NCBI GenBank assembly: GCA_964057225.1
Contig: OZ059895.1
Location: 7,440,001 to 7,504,000 of the forward strand
From: Auanema rhodensis
Taxonomy: Eukaryota; Nematoda; Chromadorea; Rhabditida; Rhabditidae
DNA length: 64,000 nt
Reading direction: 5' to 3'
Numbering within the stretch: position 1 is the stretch's first letter; every line of letters starts with the position of its first letter. Shown in pieces: positions 15,029-25,303 of this stretch. Under the pieces are notes generated by a model. That model did no database searches. It saw nothing but the letters and a program-made list of their open reading frames with translations, and was not told where the DNA came from. A program made the position numbers and the translations under genes.

Positions 15029-18000
15029 ATGGCTGCTAATAGGTTGTGTCTTTTTGATTATTTGTTTGTAAACTTTTTCTTTTTTTAGTTATAAACGTTT
15101 ATGTGAAGAGCTAGGATTTGATTATGAAGAAATCAATCAGCTCAGGTAATTTAACAATATTTTGAATCTTTATATATATTTTGTTTTTTAGTAAACGTAT
15201 AAAGTTTACCGAGGCTGGTGGGATCGAGCTCTGTGAGCCCACATCACCCACTTTTAACAGTGGGCCCTCATCATCAAGGGTTATTGAAGTAATAACCTTG
15301 GATGACAGTGATGAGTAAGCGATATTAAAAATTATAACAATTAGTTTTTTCTTTTTAAGCGAATGGGATCCTGCTACCCCATCAACCAGTGGAGGACAAG
15401 TCGGATATGGAGCGGCATTCAACGATGTCTGTAAAATAGAGGTGCGATCTTTTATTTACATATCATTTCATAATATATCTTTTGAAACATGAAATTTTCT
15501 CTTGCTCCAATTGCATATTTTGAAAACATTTTGAAATTTATTTCTCTTTTTCAATTGCTCTCTCTCTCATCTTTACATTTCATCTCAATCTATATCTTTT
15601 TTCAAACAAATTGCAAGTATTTTGAAATTTACATATTCATTCTTTTGAACAACATTCATTTTAAAATCTTTACATTTCATCTCACTATCTATCTATCTTT
15701 CCTCATCTATCTTTCTTTCAACCAATTTTGAATTCTTACAAATTATAAATATTTCAAACATTTTGAACTAGTAAAATAATAAAACACAATCTTGACCTTT
15801 TCATTTATTTTTTAACATTAACAAATGTTTATAAAAGTTTTTTCAAAGTTGAAAAAAAAAAAAAAAACTTTATATTTAAAAATCAAATGCCATTTATTTT
15901 TAAACATTAATAAAAATAATTTAAAGAAAAGTAAATTTATAAAAAGTTATAAACAAAAATTATTTATATTTAAACTAAAAGCGTATAACCATTATAAAAA
16001 GTGTGTATTATAGTGGTCACACCGACGCATAAAACGAACTGGTCGGTTCACCAACGTGGTCGTTAGATCGCTCACGTTCCCACATTTGGAAGCCATTGAT
16101 GAGCCAATGCATGTTGTCATGCCGCGGCTATTTAATGAGTTTCTTGATCGGTGCCTTGCTGAAAGTGGTGTGCCAGATAAACAAAAAGCACTATTTTGTT
16201 TATCAATAGAGCACCCATCCTTTGAAAAGGGATCCATATTTATGGATTTCCGTAGAAGGGAGCATTTGGATGGCGTTGCCATCATGAATGCCATCAGCAA
16301 GGTACAGCAATCAAAGCGAGAGGCTGTAATTAGCCAGGCAATGAACATTGAAATGTATGTGTTTGATGAGAGACCAGTGCAGCCAAGCCTGATGCCTGGT
16401 GAAGGTAGAGTTGGTTTCTATTTTGATGCCGAACTCAAGATACCTGGCACAATTGAGAACACTGATACACATTGCCTGGCTAGAGCAGCAGTTGTGGGAA
16501 TGTGGAGAGCCGATGAAGAGGCAGCAGAAGATGTTGTTGAGAAGCGGAGGATTCAAAATCTTCGTCGCAACTACATCTTGTTGCCAAATCAACCACATCA
16601 TATCAATTTATTGAATAGGTGTGGTATTTCTGTACATTTACCAAATTATAATTTGAACCATTTAAATATTATTGCAAGTTGTAATACAGACTATAAGTTT
16701 GTAGTATACGCTAGGCCACCTGGACAGCGTATGTACGCTATTCAGCGTATCTTTAATGAAACGGCTAGCAAAGTGGTAACACTAGGCTACCGAAATAATC
16801 ATTATGACTGTATTACAACTTGTAGTAGATCACAGATTTTTGATGGTATTATATGCCAACACTGTAAATTATCTTACAAAACAGTGTTGCATAGATGTAA
16901 AGCCAAGTGTAAGAAATGCCACACCTTAAAATGTAATTCGATGGAAAATGTGGTTGAGAGTAGCATAAGATGTGATAGTTGTAGAGTTTTGTTCAAAACT
17001 CGTCAATGCTTTGACAGGCATATTAGAAAAACATGTCGAATGTTTAAGGTAATTTAAAAAATATATATAAAATTTTACAAGACTAAATTCAGACATGTGA
17101 AAACTGTGATCATTATCACAGAGTACGTGCTGATAGACCGCACAATTGCAATGAGAAATTTTGCAAAAAGTGTGGGCAAACAAAGCCTGAAGATCATTCT
17201 TGTTGTTGGGTACCACCTAACGACAAGAAGAAGGATCAGTTAAAAAAGAGGCAAGAAAAATACAAGGTTTGTATTTTACATCTTTACAAGTGTAATGCTT
17301 ACTTGTTTAAGATTATATTCTATGACTTTGAAACGGTTGTGTTAAAAAACGGTACAAATGTTCATGAATATGCAGATGAACAATGGCCCAATATGGTTGT
17401 GTATAATAAATTTTGTGAAAGTTGTATAGATGCCAACTCATGTGAAAAATGCACAACCAAGGAGGGCCATTTTGGGTACCAACAAGGTGATAGTGAATGG
17501 TCTGTAACAGATCGTTTCCTTGATTGGTTACTCAACTCTGTTGAGAATGATAATGCAATTTTGATTGCGCATAATGGTTCACGCTTTGACATACATTTCT
17601 TGGTGTCTAGGCTGATAAACCGTGGTATATATCCTGATCCAATTTTAAATGGGACCAAGATTATAAGCATGGTTGTCAAGCCTTTAAGAGGTCAAAAATT
17701 TAACCATTTATATTTTAAAGATAGTTATTTATTAGTGCCTTTACCCTTATCAGCGTTACCCAAGGCATTTGGTGTACCTGATATGAGTAAAGGACAGTTT
17801 CCTTACCTCTATAATCACCCAATAAATTATGGCAAAGTGTTGCCATCTTTACCACCAAAACAGTACTATTGTACTGCTAGAATGAAAGCAGAAGACCTAG
17901 CTTCATTCGATATTTGGTATGAAGAGCGTAATCAAAGAGCGTTTGATTTTGATGAAGAGCTTTTGGAATATTGTAGGACAGATGTCCGTATTTTAACCAA

Positions 18001-20241
18001 CTGTATGAAAGTTTACATGAAGTTGGCAACCGCCACCACTGGCTGGAACCCTGTCATACAATGTATGACATTTGCCAGTTTCTCTTTATTCCAGGCAAGT
18101 TTTTTAAAATACAAGCATTTTCAAAACTAGTATATTACAGTTGAAAATGAATCACATTAAAGAGAACCAAGTGGGTATTCTGCCCGAGACTGGTTATTAT
18201 GCCGGTCAAAAGCAGAGTATAATAGCCATAAAGTATATAAAATGGCTAGAACAAGGATTGGGCCACCCATTAATGCATAAGCTTAATGGTGGCGAATTTG
18301 CAGTGAGAGTAGATGGCCATCGCTATCTACTCGATGCTTATGACCCCGTTGCCAATCATGGCTATGAGGTGAGTAATTTGTAATAAATGTAAAAAATGCA
18401 AATTTTTGTAGATTAATGGTTGCATTTACCATGGTTGCCCCCAGTGCACCAACAAGAGCGCTATAGCACCAGGCAGAAATGGTGAAACAATGGAAGAGGT
18501 AATTGTGACATTTTTAATCATTTTAATTTTTAAAATTTAGGTTTATGATAAAACCATGAAAAGGCTTGAAGCAATTCAAAGCCAAGGCATTAGTGTTACC
18601 ACAGTGTGGGAGCACGAAATTAATGCTCAAATTTCGGCCAATGAAGAAATGGCGAAATTTATGCGTGAAACAAATGTTGTTACACGCTTGGCACCTAGAG
18701 ATGCCTTTACCGGTGGCCGCACCCAGACATATAAGCTTTTGGCACAAGCTTCGGATAGATACTCGCTCGAGTATGTGGACTTTTGTTCACTATATCCATA
18801 TGTCACAGCCTTTGATGCCTATTACCCTGTAGGTAATCCCAAAGTTATTACTGAGGGTTTCAAAAGCTTTGAGACATGTTGCCCATACAAGGGGCTAGTA
18901 AAATGTGACGTGCTTGCACCCACAAATTTGCTGTACCCTGTATTAGGCACACGTATTGGCGGTAAACTTATTTTTACAAACTGCCGCACTTGTGCAGTCA
19001 AAAGTAAAAATGTAACATGTGAGCACCAGAATGATGTAAATGCTAGAAAGCTGCATCTAACTGTGACACATGTTGAGCTCGAGTGTGCCATACAACGTGG
19101 CTATAAAGTGCTTAATGTGCATGAGGTGTGGCACTGGGAAGAATGGCAACAAGGCGGCCTGTTTAAAGAATTTGTACAAAAGTACATAAAAATTAAACAA
19201 GAGGCGTCGGGCTGGCCAAAGCCAAACATGACAGAGGAAGAAAAGGTATGTTTTAATAAAAGTATCACATTAAATAGAATTTTACAGGTGATTTATCTCC
19301 AAGAGCACGAGGAGAACACTGGTGTTGCTCTGGAGAGCAATAAAATTGAGAAGAATGCTGCCATGCGTAGCATTGCCAAACTGCAGCTAAATAGGTTTGT
19401 AAACTTTTTAAAAACAATACATTACAAATTTGCTTATAGTGTCTGGGGTAAAATGGGTCAAAGACCAGATAAAGCCCAAACCAAGATTATTGGTGTTGAG
19501 GACCCAGAAATTGGTAGGATCATTACTGATCCTGCAAGGGAACTCACTGGGTTCAAAATTGTGGATAATGTTGCGTACTGCACAACAGTACCAGAGGATT
19601 CACATTTGGCACCACCGCCTTTTACAAATGTAGCTATTGCGGCCTATACAACCGCTCATGCAAGGCTACTATTGTATAAGGCAATGGAGAAAATTGGAAA
19701 GAATTTGGTGTATACAGGTAATTTTATACTTTGTATTCAATTTAAACTTACATTATTTAGACACGGATTCTCTAATTTATCAAAGGTGCCTGGATGAGCC
19801 AGATCCAATTGAGGATATGAAGGGTGAATGGTTAGGTAAACTAACCTCTGAAATACCCGATGGTTGGTCAATGACCAAGTTTGTGTCACCAGCGGCAAAA
19901 GTTTATAGTTATAAACTTGTAAATGCAGCTGGTGATGTAAAATATGTAACAAAGGCAAAGGGAGTGGTAAGTACGAGCTTTGACTTTTCAAATAATTTTA
20001 TAATTTTCAGACGTTGGACCACACGGCAGCGTCAGTGGTAAACTTTGAAAGTATGGAGCGACTGGTTCGCGGACTCGTTATGGATGGAGAAAAATTGGTT
20101 TTAAAAACCAATACGACATTGTTAAAGAGGCAACTCGGTGCCATATCCACAATGGATATGACAAAAAGTACTAAAGTCGTAATGGATAAACTTTGTTATC
20201 TTCAAGATTATAGTACTTTACCCTACGGTTATTGTGTTTAA
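15029..20241 (+). CDS. pPolB: Polinton protein-primed DNA polymerase B (spliced)
   Basis: Replicative polymerase of the element, roughly 1,250-1,300 residues in about 14 exons. The ATG at 15029 begins a tiny first exon (MAAN) that joins YKRLCEELG; three further small exons end in GYGAAFNDVCKIE at 15441, and a 572-nt intron leads to the exon at 16014. A Cys/His-rich region (about 16850-17220) precedes the exonuclease domain, with Exo I DFET (17324), Exo II HNGSRFD (about 17570) and Exo III YCRTD (about 17970). Polymerase motif A is DFCSLYP (about 18780). Motif B, LNSVWGK, spans the splice near 19390/19440. Motif C, YTDTDS, spans the splice at 19719/19763. One intron (18095-18141) uses a GC donor. 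All catalytic motifs are intact and phases agree at the junctions, so the gene looks functional. Confidence 0.93.
15442..16013 (+). other. Long AT-rich intron inside the polymerase gene
   Basis: About 570 nt bounded by GAG|GTGCGA and ATTATAG|TGG, phase 0 on both sides, much longer than the 40-60 nt introns elsewhere in this gene. It holds T/C-rich and A-rich low-complexity sequence, including two related copies of a CTTTACATTTCATCTCA-containing stretch (about 15570 and 15670). No coding signal is seen; short open frames here are simple-sequence artefacts. Confidence 0.65.
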
Positions 20242-20379
20242 TATATTTGAATTTATAAATTTTTATCTTGTATATATTTGTATTTATAAAATTTTATCAT
20301 TGTACATGTATTTATTTTTAAAAATAGTTGTATTAATAAATTTTATTCTTAAATCTTTTAAAGAATTTTATTACATACA

Positions 20380-21714
20380 TTACAAACTGGTATCAATATA
20401 TGGAGCACGATTGTTGTCAATTGAAAGAATAGAGTCATACTCTGCATAAACAATTGCATATAAGCCCTCTTGCGGCGTTTGTTGACCAAATTCCAATTTC
20501 AAGGCTACATTACCTTGTCGTATAACATCAAATAACTCTGACGAATGCACAGTAGGAGAAATATCAAATACAAAAAATGTGAAACCAGCTTTATACATTG
20601 CTGGTGTAATACCATTGGATGAATCTGTACGACCAAGTCCCAAACCTTCCAGCATGTCAATATATGCTGTGGCATAGGAAGATCGCCATTCTAAATTATA
20701 AGGACGGGTAGGTATTACCCTATTGTTGAGCGTCAAGTATATATTTTTCAAATCAAACGGTTTAAAGTTGAATGGCGAATGTTTAAAAGTACCATTATAA
20801 GCGTGTGCGCCAACAAGACCTACTACAACACGTTTTGGTGTATGAGACGTGAATAATATATTATTAGGTGAATCCAAGCGGCCTCCTTCTATGAAATAAG
20901 AGCGCATTTTCACTGATGTCATGGGGTAGTGTATTCGATCCTTTGCGAGTTTATCTTCTATAGCCATAGCTAATCCAGCGTTTAGATCAAACTCTTGAAT
21001 GAGCAAATGTACATCGCTGATATCTACTTTCAAATTTGGAAACTCCTCCTTTAATGTAGTATCCTTGTTTTCATTATTCCAGCCTAGAGTGTCAATTAAA
21101 AAGTTATCACGGTTTGGATATGCAGTTAGCTCCATTTTTGAATAGTTTACAAACAGTCGCTCTTGATTAAATAGGTCGATACTGACGGGAGCAGCCATCT
21201 CACACAATATGCCATTTTTTACAAGCGCTTGACGCGTTCTAAATCCAGCACTGGATGCATTATCTATATATCTATCAGCATAATATCCTGATATGGCAAG
21301 TTTGCTCTCTTTAACATCGTTGCTATACATTAAAATATTTTCGATATATGTTTTATAGGCATGATTCACGGTAGAGTCATACACGCTAACATCGCCAATT
21401 TTCAAATGATACGAATGTATTAAACTGGCAGCAAATTGTTGACATGGTGCAAAAACAAGGTTGTCTGGTACTGGATCACCGTTTGTGGTTACAATTTTAA
21501 ATTTTACATTCAACCAACATCTTCTCAGATTGAGGAATGATTTGGAATTTTGAGCTATAACAAATTCCCATGGTCCTTGAGGAAGAAAAGTATTTTTCAA
21601 AGGGACTTGTACAGTACGAGTGGATTCAACACCTAATGCCGACGCAGGTATATCACCATAGTTGATATTAGGTAAAAGGGCTTGTGCTGATTTTGAATCT
21701 ATCAATTTAGCCAT
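20380..21714 (-). CDS. MCP: Polinton major capsid protein (double jelly-roll type)
   Basis: 444 residues, single exon, ATG complementary to 21712-21714. The sequence runs from MAKLIDSKSAQALLP to a C-terminus containing YAIVYAEYDSILSIDNN. Size, position between PolB and the small basic protein gene, and the alternation of beta-strand-rich blocks fit the Polinton capsid protein, which is known to be a double jelly-roll protein related to those of adenoviruses and virophages. The stop codon of the upstream gene directly abuts this ATG, so the two are likely co-expressed. The gene converges with PolB (138 bp between stops). Assignment rests on family resemblance and context, not on a short diagnostic motif. 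Confidence 0.85.
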   Translation of the reverse strand: MAKLIDSKSAQALLPNINYGDIPASALGVESTRTVQVPLKNTFLPQGPWEFVIAQNSKSFLNLRRCWLNVKFKIVTTNGDPVPDNLVFAPCQQFAASLIHSYHLKIGDVSVYDSTVNHAYKTYIENILMYSNDVKESKLAISGYYADRYIDNASSAGFRTRQALVKNGILCEMAAPVSIDLFNQERLFVNYSKMELTAYPNRDNFLIDTLGWNNENKDTTLKEEFPNLKVDISDVHLLIQEFDLNAGLAMAIEDKLAKDRIHYPMTSVKMRSYFIEGGRLDSPNNILFTSHTPKRVVVGLVGAHAYNGTFKHSPFNFKPFDLKNIYLTLNNRVIPTRPYNLEWRSSYATAYIDMLEGLGLGRTDSSNGITPAMYKAGFTFFVFDISPTVHSSELFDVIRQGNVALKLEFGQQTPQEGLYAIVYAEYDSILSIDNNRAPYIDTSL

Positions 21715-22167
21715 TTAAATGTGAAACGACCGCTCACGAGTGATGCACAACCGCTTATGAGGTTTCGTGGTTTTGCGTCGTCGCCGTTTGCCCAAGCCGG
21801 TAAGATCTCGTATAGCTTGCCGGCCGGCTGTTTTAAGAGTTTCCTTGATATTATCGCCTTTCAGCACCCCATCGACAATTTCATTACCAGTTTTCAGCAA
21901 CTGTCCGCCAAGAGGTGAATTTACAACTGGACTATTGCTTACAGCACTGGATAAGGCGTTTCTTCCGGCATTGATGAGATTTTGGGCTATAGGTGATTGA
22001 ATGATGCGTGGTAGAAATGATGCCAAAGTTGCCAAAATACCACCCAAACCATGACCCCTCTGCATTCCACGTTGAAACATCATTCCGCTAAATGGGGCGC
22101 CACCCATTTGTTGATTTAAAAGTGTTGTCCATTGAATAGAGTTGACATCCAAAAGGAGGTGCGGCAT
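21715..22167 (-). CDS. Small basic capsid-associated protein of the Polinton
   Basis: About 150 residues from the ATG at 22167; the open frame extends slightly upstream but without another ATG. It contains a glycine-rich, amphipathic helical middle (GLGGILATLASFLPRIIQ, then NLINAGRNALSSAV) and ends with a strongly basic tail (GKRRRRKTTKPHKRL). This resembles core or cement proteins of adenoviruses (pVI/pX-like), which link capsid and DNA and are processed by the viral protease. Its stop touches the capsid-gene ATG, and it diverges from the protease gene, whose ATG is 51 bp away. I see no clean adenain cleavage site. Role inferred from composition and position. Confidence 0.65.
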   Translation of the reverse strand: MPHLLLDVNSIQWTTLLNQQMGGAPFSGMMFQRGMQRGHGLGGILATLASFLPRIIQSPIAQNLINAGRNALSSAVSNSPVVNSPLGGQLLKTGNEIVDGVLKGDNIKETLKTAGRQAIRDLTGLGKRRRRKTTKPHKRLCITRERSFHI

Positions 22168-22218
22168 ATCGAACCGCACGCGCGCAATACAAAAGTTACA
22201 CTAGATCATTCTACTAAA

Positions 22219-22674
22219 ATGTATTCGTCTGAAATAGTATCACTATTGCAATCTGTCCCCAGCACTCGGAAACTATTCCTCGGTGTATATAGCGCTGATA
22301 CTCTACCCAAAACGCGTCGTAAAAACTTTGCACTTGTCGTAAATACTGACACACATGATAAGCCAGGCACACATTGGCAGGTCATCTTTGTCCGTAACAA
22401 GCAAGCCTATTTTTTCTGTAGCTTGGGATATAAAATGAACAAGTACATTCAAAATTATCTGGCCAAATATAAAAAGGTAAAAATTAATACTTGCAAACCA
22501 CAACGTATAATTGAATACACTTGTGGTGGCTACGTGGTATTTGTAATACTAATGTTGTCGGCTGGTAATTCATTTGAAAGCATTTGTTCATTTTTTAAAC
22601 TATTACAAAACGATGATGTCTTTATTAAAGCGTTTATGCATAAAGTATTCGACTATAAATTGGCTACTATATAA
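22219..22674 (+). CDS. PRO: Polinton adenain-like cysteine protease
   Basis: About 151 residues from ATG 22219; the frame is open further upstream but that part overlaps the divergent promoter and has no ATG. It belongs to the C5/ULP1-like maturation proteases that process capsid proteins. The catalytic His block is GTHW (about 22370), the catalytic Cys is in YTCGG (about 22522), and a Gln sits seven residues before the Cys (QRIIEYTC), the spacing of the oxyanion Gln in adenain. The position of the catalytic acid (usually FxD/E-S/P-FG) reads FFCSLG, so a Cys replaces Asp/Glu. That may reduce activity or be a lineage variant. Confidence 0.87.
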   Translation: MYSSEIVSLLQSVPSTRKLFLGVYSADTLPKTRRKNFALVVNTDTHDKPGTHWQVIFVRNKQAYFFCSLGYKMNKYIQNYLAKYKKVKINTCKPQRIIEYTCGGYVVFVILMLSAGNSFESICSFFKLLQNDDVFIKAFMHKVFDYKLATI

Positions 22675-22715
22675 GAAATTTGTCATTAATAACCTGCTAC
22701 ATTACGTGGTCAGTT

Positions 22716-22886
22716 ATGAATATTCCTTGTCACTGTGAATTATGTGTCAAATACACGTTGGAGCAATCTAAACCAGCGCCTTTATACAGGAGAATGTTGA
22801 AATGTATTTCAGTGCCATTTATTAAAGGTATAGCATTGGGATTGGGCTTTTGTACAACACTAGTCATATTATTGCTCATTATATAA
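22716..22886 (+). CDS. Small Polinton membrane protein, hypothetical
   Basis: 56 residues starting MNIPCHCELCVKYTLEQ, with a CxCxxC cluster near the N-terminus and one C-terminal hydrophobic segment (GIALGLGFCTTLVILLLII) at the very end, as in a tail-anchored protein. It lies 42 bp after the protease gene on the same strand. The frame is open a little upstream but the first ATG is at 22716. I do not recognise a family; an accessory membrane-associated or entry/exit role is possible but unproven. Confidence 0.55.
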   Translation: MNIPCHCELCVKYTLEQSKPAPLYRRMLKCISVPFIKGIALGLGFCTTLVILLLII

Positions 22887-22927
22887 AAGTGGGTTGATTG
22901 CGTGTGGTCGTTTTTCATTTTCCTCTA

Positions 22928-23392
22928 ATGGAACTTTTATGTAACAAATATTGTGGTACATGCAAGGAAATATTTTCTTCAACCAAGCATTTTAGTGATC
23001 ACGTTTTGAAAAGACATGCAGGGATTCAACCCATATGTAACAATTATATCAGCAATGCTGACTTTATTCAAAAATATGGACATTTGGATGGTGTTCGTAG
23101 ACGTTTGTGCCCTCATTGTAGTGAAACTTTTGGAACAAGATTCAATTGTGAGCGTCATATTCGGCGTATTCATAATAATAATGGAACGAATGGTGAAGAT
23201 GGTGATGGAAATGATACCAGCAAACCCTTTGAAAAAGCTGAGGAGTTTGTACATTCAACCCAATCAAAAAGATGCCGCAGCAATAGTGACGGAGAACATT
23301 CACAACACGAGCCGAGCGACAAACAAAACTGCCCTAAACTATCTTTTAAACCTTCGAAAATAAAAATGTGGTATTGTATAACTGTTGAATAA
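22928..23392 (+). CDS. Two-finger C2H2 zinc-finger protein of the Polinton
   Basis: 154 residues from ATG 22928. Two C2H2 fingers are clear: CGTC...HFSDHVLKRH (about 22955-23020) and CPHC...CERHIRRIH (about 23108-23175). They are followed by an Asn/Gly/Asp-rich linker and a Ser/Lys-rich tail. Fingers of this kind normally bind DNA or RNA, so it could regulate the element's transcription or recognise its repeats. It converges with the minor capsid gene (5 bp between the stops). Not one of the core Polinton genes; accessory status is inferred. Confidence 0.75.
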   Translation: MELLCNKYCGTCKEIFSSTKHFSDHVLKRHAGIQPICNNYISNADFIQKYGHLDGVRRRLCPHCSETFGTRFNCERHIRRIHNNNGTNGEDGDGNDTSKPFEKAEEFVHSTQSKRCRSNSDGEHSQHEPSDKQNCPKLSFKPSKIKMWYCITVE

Positions 23393-23397
23393 AACGT

Positions 23398-24255
23398 TTA
23401 TTTCATATTTTTAACATGCAATGTAACAACTGTAGAACCATAATTAAATTGCATAGGACGACCAAATTCATCTAAAATTTCAATACGTATGGTATCGAGT
23501 GTTTGTCTAGTGATTGGTACATAACGAATAGGATTAAATGTTTTGGCAATCATTTTACCAAATTCAGTAGGAGGTGGTACAGGTAAACATGCAAGTAAAT
23601 TAGCTTTCACATTACCAAGAATGGAATATTCTACAATATCACAATATATATACATTGTATTAATGTTATTTGAAAAATCAATGGGACGCCTGGCTATTAT
23701 TGTATCGTTGATGTTTTTATTTTCAAAACCAAGAAAATATGCAAAATCATCACCAAGCGTTGCATTCAACAATAGTCTCTTGCTTGTTACAAACTCTATG
23801 CGCTGCAATGTTTTGTTAAACTGAAATGTGGCGTCTGCGAGCATTTCCTCCACTAGCTTAGCCTCAGCCTGGCGATTATTATACCACTTTTTTACATCTT
23901 CATCTTTATCTATTAAACTTTTTATACGTGCTTCTTCCTCAGCTCCAAGAGGCTTTGTATTGTTGGCGATAAATGATTCTCTTCCAGCGTTGATTCCGCG
24001 TATTATTTCATCACCATTTGCATAGTTGCCTTTAGGCAAGTGTAGAATAAATTTTCTATTGGAAAAACGTAGTGTATAAGATAAATCTTTTTGAACATTT
24101 AATATAGAACAAGGAAAAATGATGTCTGTCAGCCCAATGCAATATCTATTATTGCGTAGCCTTAGTGTTTCAGGTAATCTGGTAAGAAACACTGATGATG
24201 TATTACTTTTTTCAGAGTCAACTGATGATGGAAGAGTAATGTAAAAATCATCCAT
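23398..24255 (-). CDS. mCP: Polinton minor capsid (penton-like) protein
   Basis: 285 residues, beginning MDDFYITLPS, an N-terminus typical of the Polinton PX/minor capsid family, and ending in a beta-rich segment (RIEILDEFGRPMQFNYG then TVVTLHVKN). In related elements this is a single jelly-roll protein expected to sit at the capsid vertices. A charged helical insertion rich in Glu/Lys (EEEARIKSLIDKDEDVKKWY) is visible in the middle. It is divergent from the ATPase gene with about 79 bp between start codons, which must hold both promoters. Assignment is from the N-terminal motif, the C-terminal block and gene order. Confidence 0.82.
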   Translation of the reverse strand: MDDFYITLPSSVDSEKSNTSSVFLTRLPETLRLRNNRYCIGLTDIIFPCSILNVQKDLSYTLRFSNRKFILHLPKGNYANGDEIIRGINAGRESFIANNTKPLGAEEEARIKSLIDKDEDVKKWYNNRQAEAKLVEEMLADATFQFNKTLQRIEFVTSKRLLLNATLGDDFAYFLGFENKNINDTIIARRPIDFSNNINTMYIYCDIVEYSILGNVKANLLACLPVPPPTEFGKMIAKTFNPIRYVPITRQTLDTIRIEILDEFGRPMQFNYGSTVVTLHVKNMK

Positions 24256-24334
24256 GACAAACCACCACTTGATACGTGTACACTATTGCAAATGAAATCA
24301 TTTGCATTTTAGGTACATTTACGAGTGGTTGATT

Positions 24335-24982
24335 ATGGTTTTCAGCTTCAAACTACCCAGTCAGACAACTGTAATAGGTGCTACCCAATGCGGTAAAACA
24401 ACCCTCATAAAGCACATATGTGAAAATACTGAAAAGTTTTTCAACGTCCCCATTGATAGAATATTCTGGTTCAGTCAATGTGGGTCATCGTCAGGTGTAC
24501 CAATAAATGATGAGCGTTTAATAATCATTCAAGGGCCTCCTGATCCTGATTTGATAAAAGAACAAAAGGGAGTAAATACTATACTAGTGCTGGATGATTT
24601 GATGAACTTTTTTTCATCGAATAAAGCAGCAAAGGAATTACTCAACAACATTTTTACAGTATGGGCTCATCACTGGAATTTGGCAGTGTTTAATCTTGTG
24701 CAAGCGGCATTTCAACTGGACAGGACCAGTCGAATCAATAGTACATATATAATACTGATGAAAAGTCATTCAGATATATTACAAATACGTAATTGTCTGC
24801 AGCAATTATTTGGGCCACGTTTCAAAAATGCTCTAGAGGCGTATGATGATGCAATGTCTACTCCCTATAGTCATTTACTGATTGACAATCATCCTTTAAC
24901 AAGTGAGAAGCAGCGTATACTATCTGATATAACAGCGGAGAACCCTATTGTTTATGTTGCCAGAAATGTGTTTAGTGTTTAA
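24335..24982 (+). CDS. ATP: Polinton packaging ATPase (FtsK/HerA type)
   Basis: 215 residues from ATG 24335. It belongs to the A32-like/FtsK-HerA ATPases that pump DNA into capsids. Walker A is GATQCGKTT (about 24376) and Walker B is ILVLDDLM (about 24580). Downstream, VFNLVQAAFQ contains the sensor Gln typical of the family. The length is normal for Polinton ATPases. It is followed 12 bp later by a small gene on the same strand and starts a likely co-oriented block ATPase - small protein - 238-residue protein - integrase. Confidence 0.93.
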   Translation: MVFSFKLPSQTTVIGATQCGKTTLIKHICENTEKFFNVPIDRIFWFSQCGSSSGVPINDERLIIIQGPPDPDLIKEQKGVNTILVLDDLMNFFSSNKAAKELLNNIFTVWAHHWNLAVFNLVQAAFQLDRTSRINSTYIILMKSHSDILQIRNCLQQLFGPRFKNALEAYDDAMSTPYSHLLIDNHPLTSEKQRILSDITAENPIVYVARNVFSV

Positions 24983-24994
24983 AGTGCTTGTTCA

Positions 24995-25303
24995 ATGAGT
25001 GGTCGTATTTTGTCAAATTTCAACTTTTTGTCTTCTTGCGCCAAAACTCCTTGTTCTGTTTCCTCATTTTCTTTTGCACAAATTGAAATTATTGTTGAAA
25101 TTGTATTTAATATTGTGAAAAATAATAATTTTCTTTTAACTAACAAGGAATATAAAACCCTCTTGCCCATATCTTCATTATTACGTCAAATAGCTTTGAT
25201 ACGCACACCGGAAAAGGCTAAATCATTATTGGCAACGCTTTCACACAAACAATTGAAAACAATAGTTACATGTGGTATTGCCTATTTTGGTTTTAAATCA
25301 TGA
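24995..25303 (+). CDS. Small helical Polinton protein, hypothetical
   Basis: 102 residues. It is helix-rich with a hydrophobic centre (QIEIIVEIVFNIV), a Lys/Arg-containing segment (LLRQIALIRTPEKAKSLLATL) and a short hydrophobic C-terminus. Its stop overlaps the next start in ATGA (25300-25303), a tight coupling suggesting translation from one transcript. Position next to the ATPase is consistent with a conserved Polinton small protein, but I cannot assign a function. Confidence 0.6.
   Translation: MSGRILSNFNFLSSCAKTPCSVSSFSFAQIEIIVEIVFNIVKNNNFLLTNKEYKTLLPISSLLRQIALIRTPEKAKSLLATLSHKQLKTIVTCGIAYFGFKS

Noticed and set aside
15825-16013. Lys/Phe-rich plus-strand open frame in the Polinton
   Set aside because: Lies inside the AT-rich intron of the polymerase gene and has homopolymer composition.
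19737-19991. Minus-strand open frame in the polymerase gene
   Set aside because: Antisense to the exons with polymerase motif C; low-complexity Leu/His composition.
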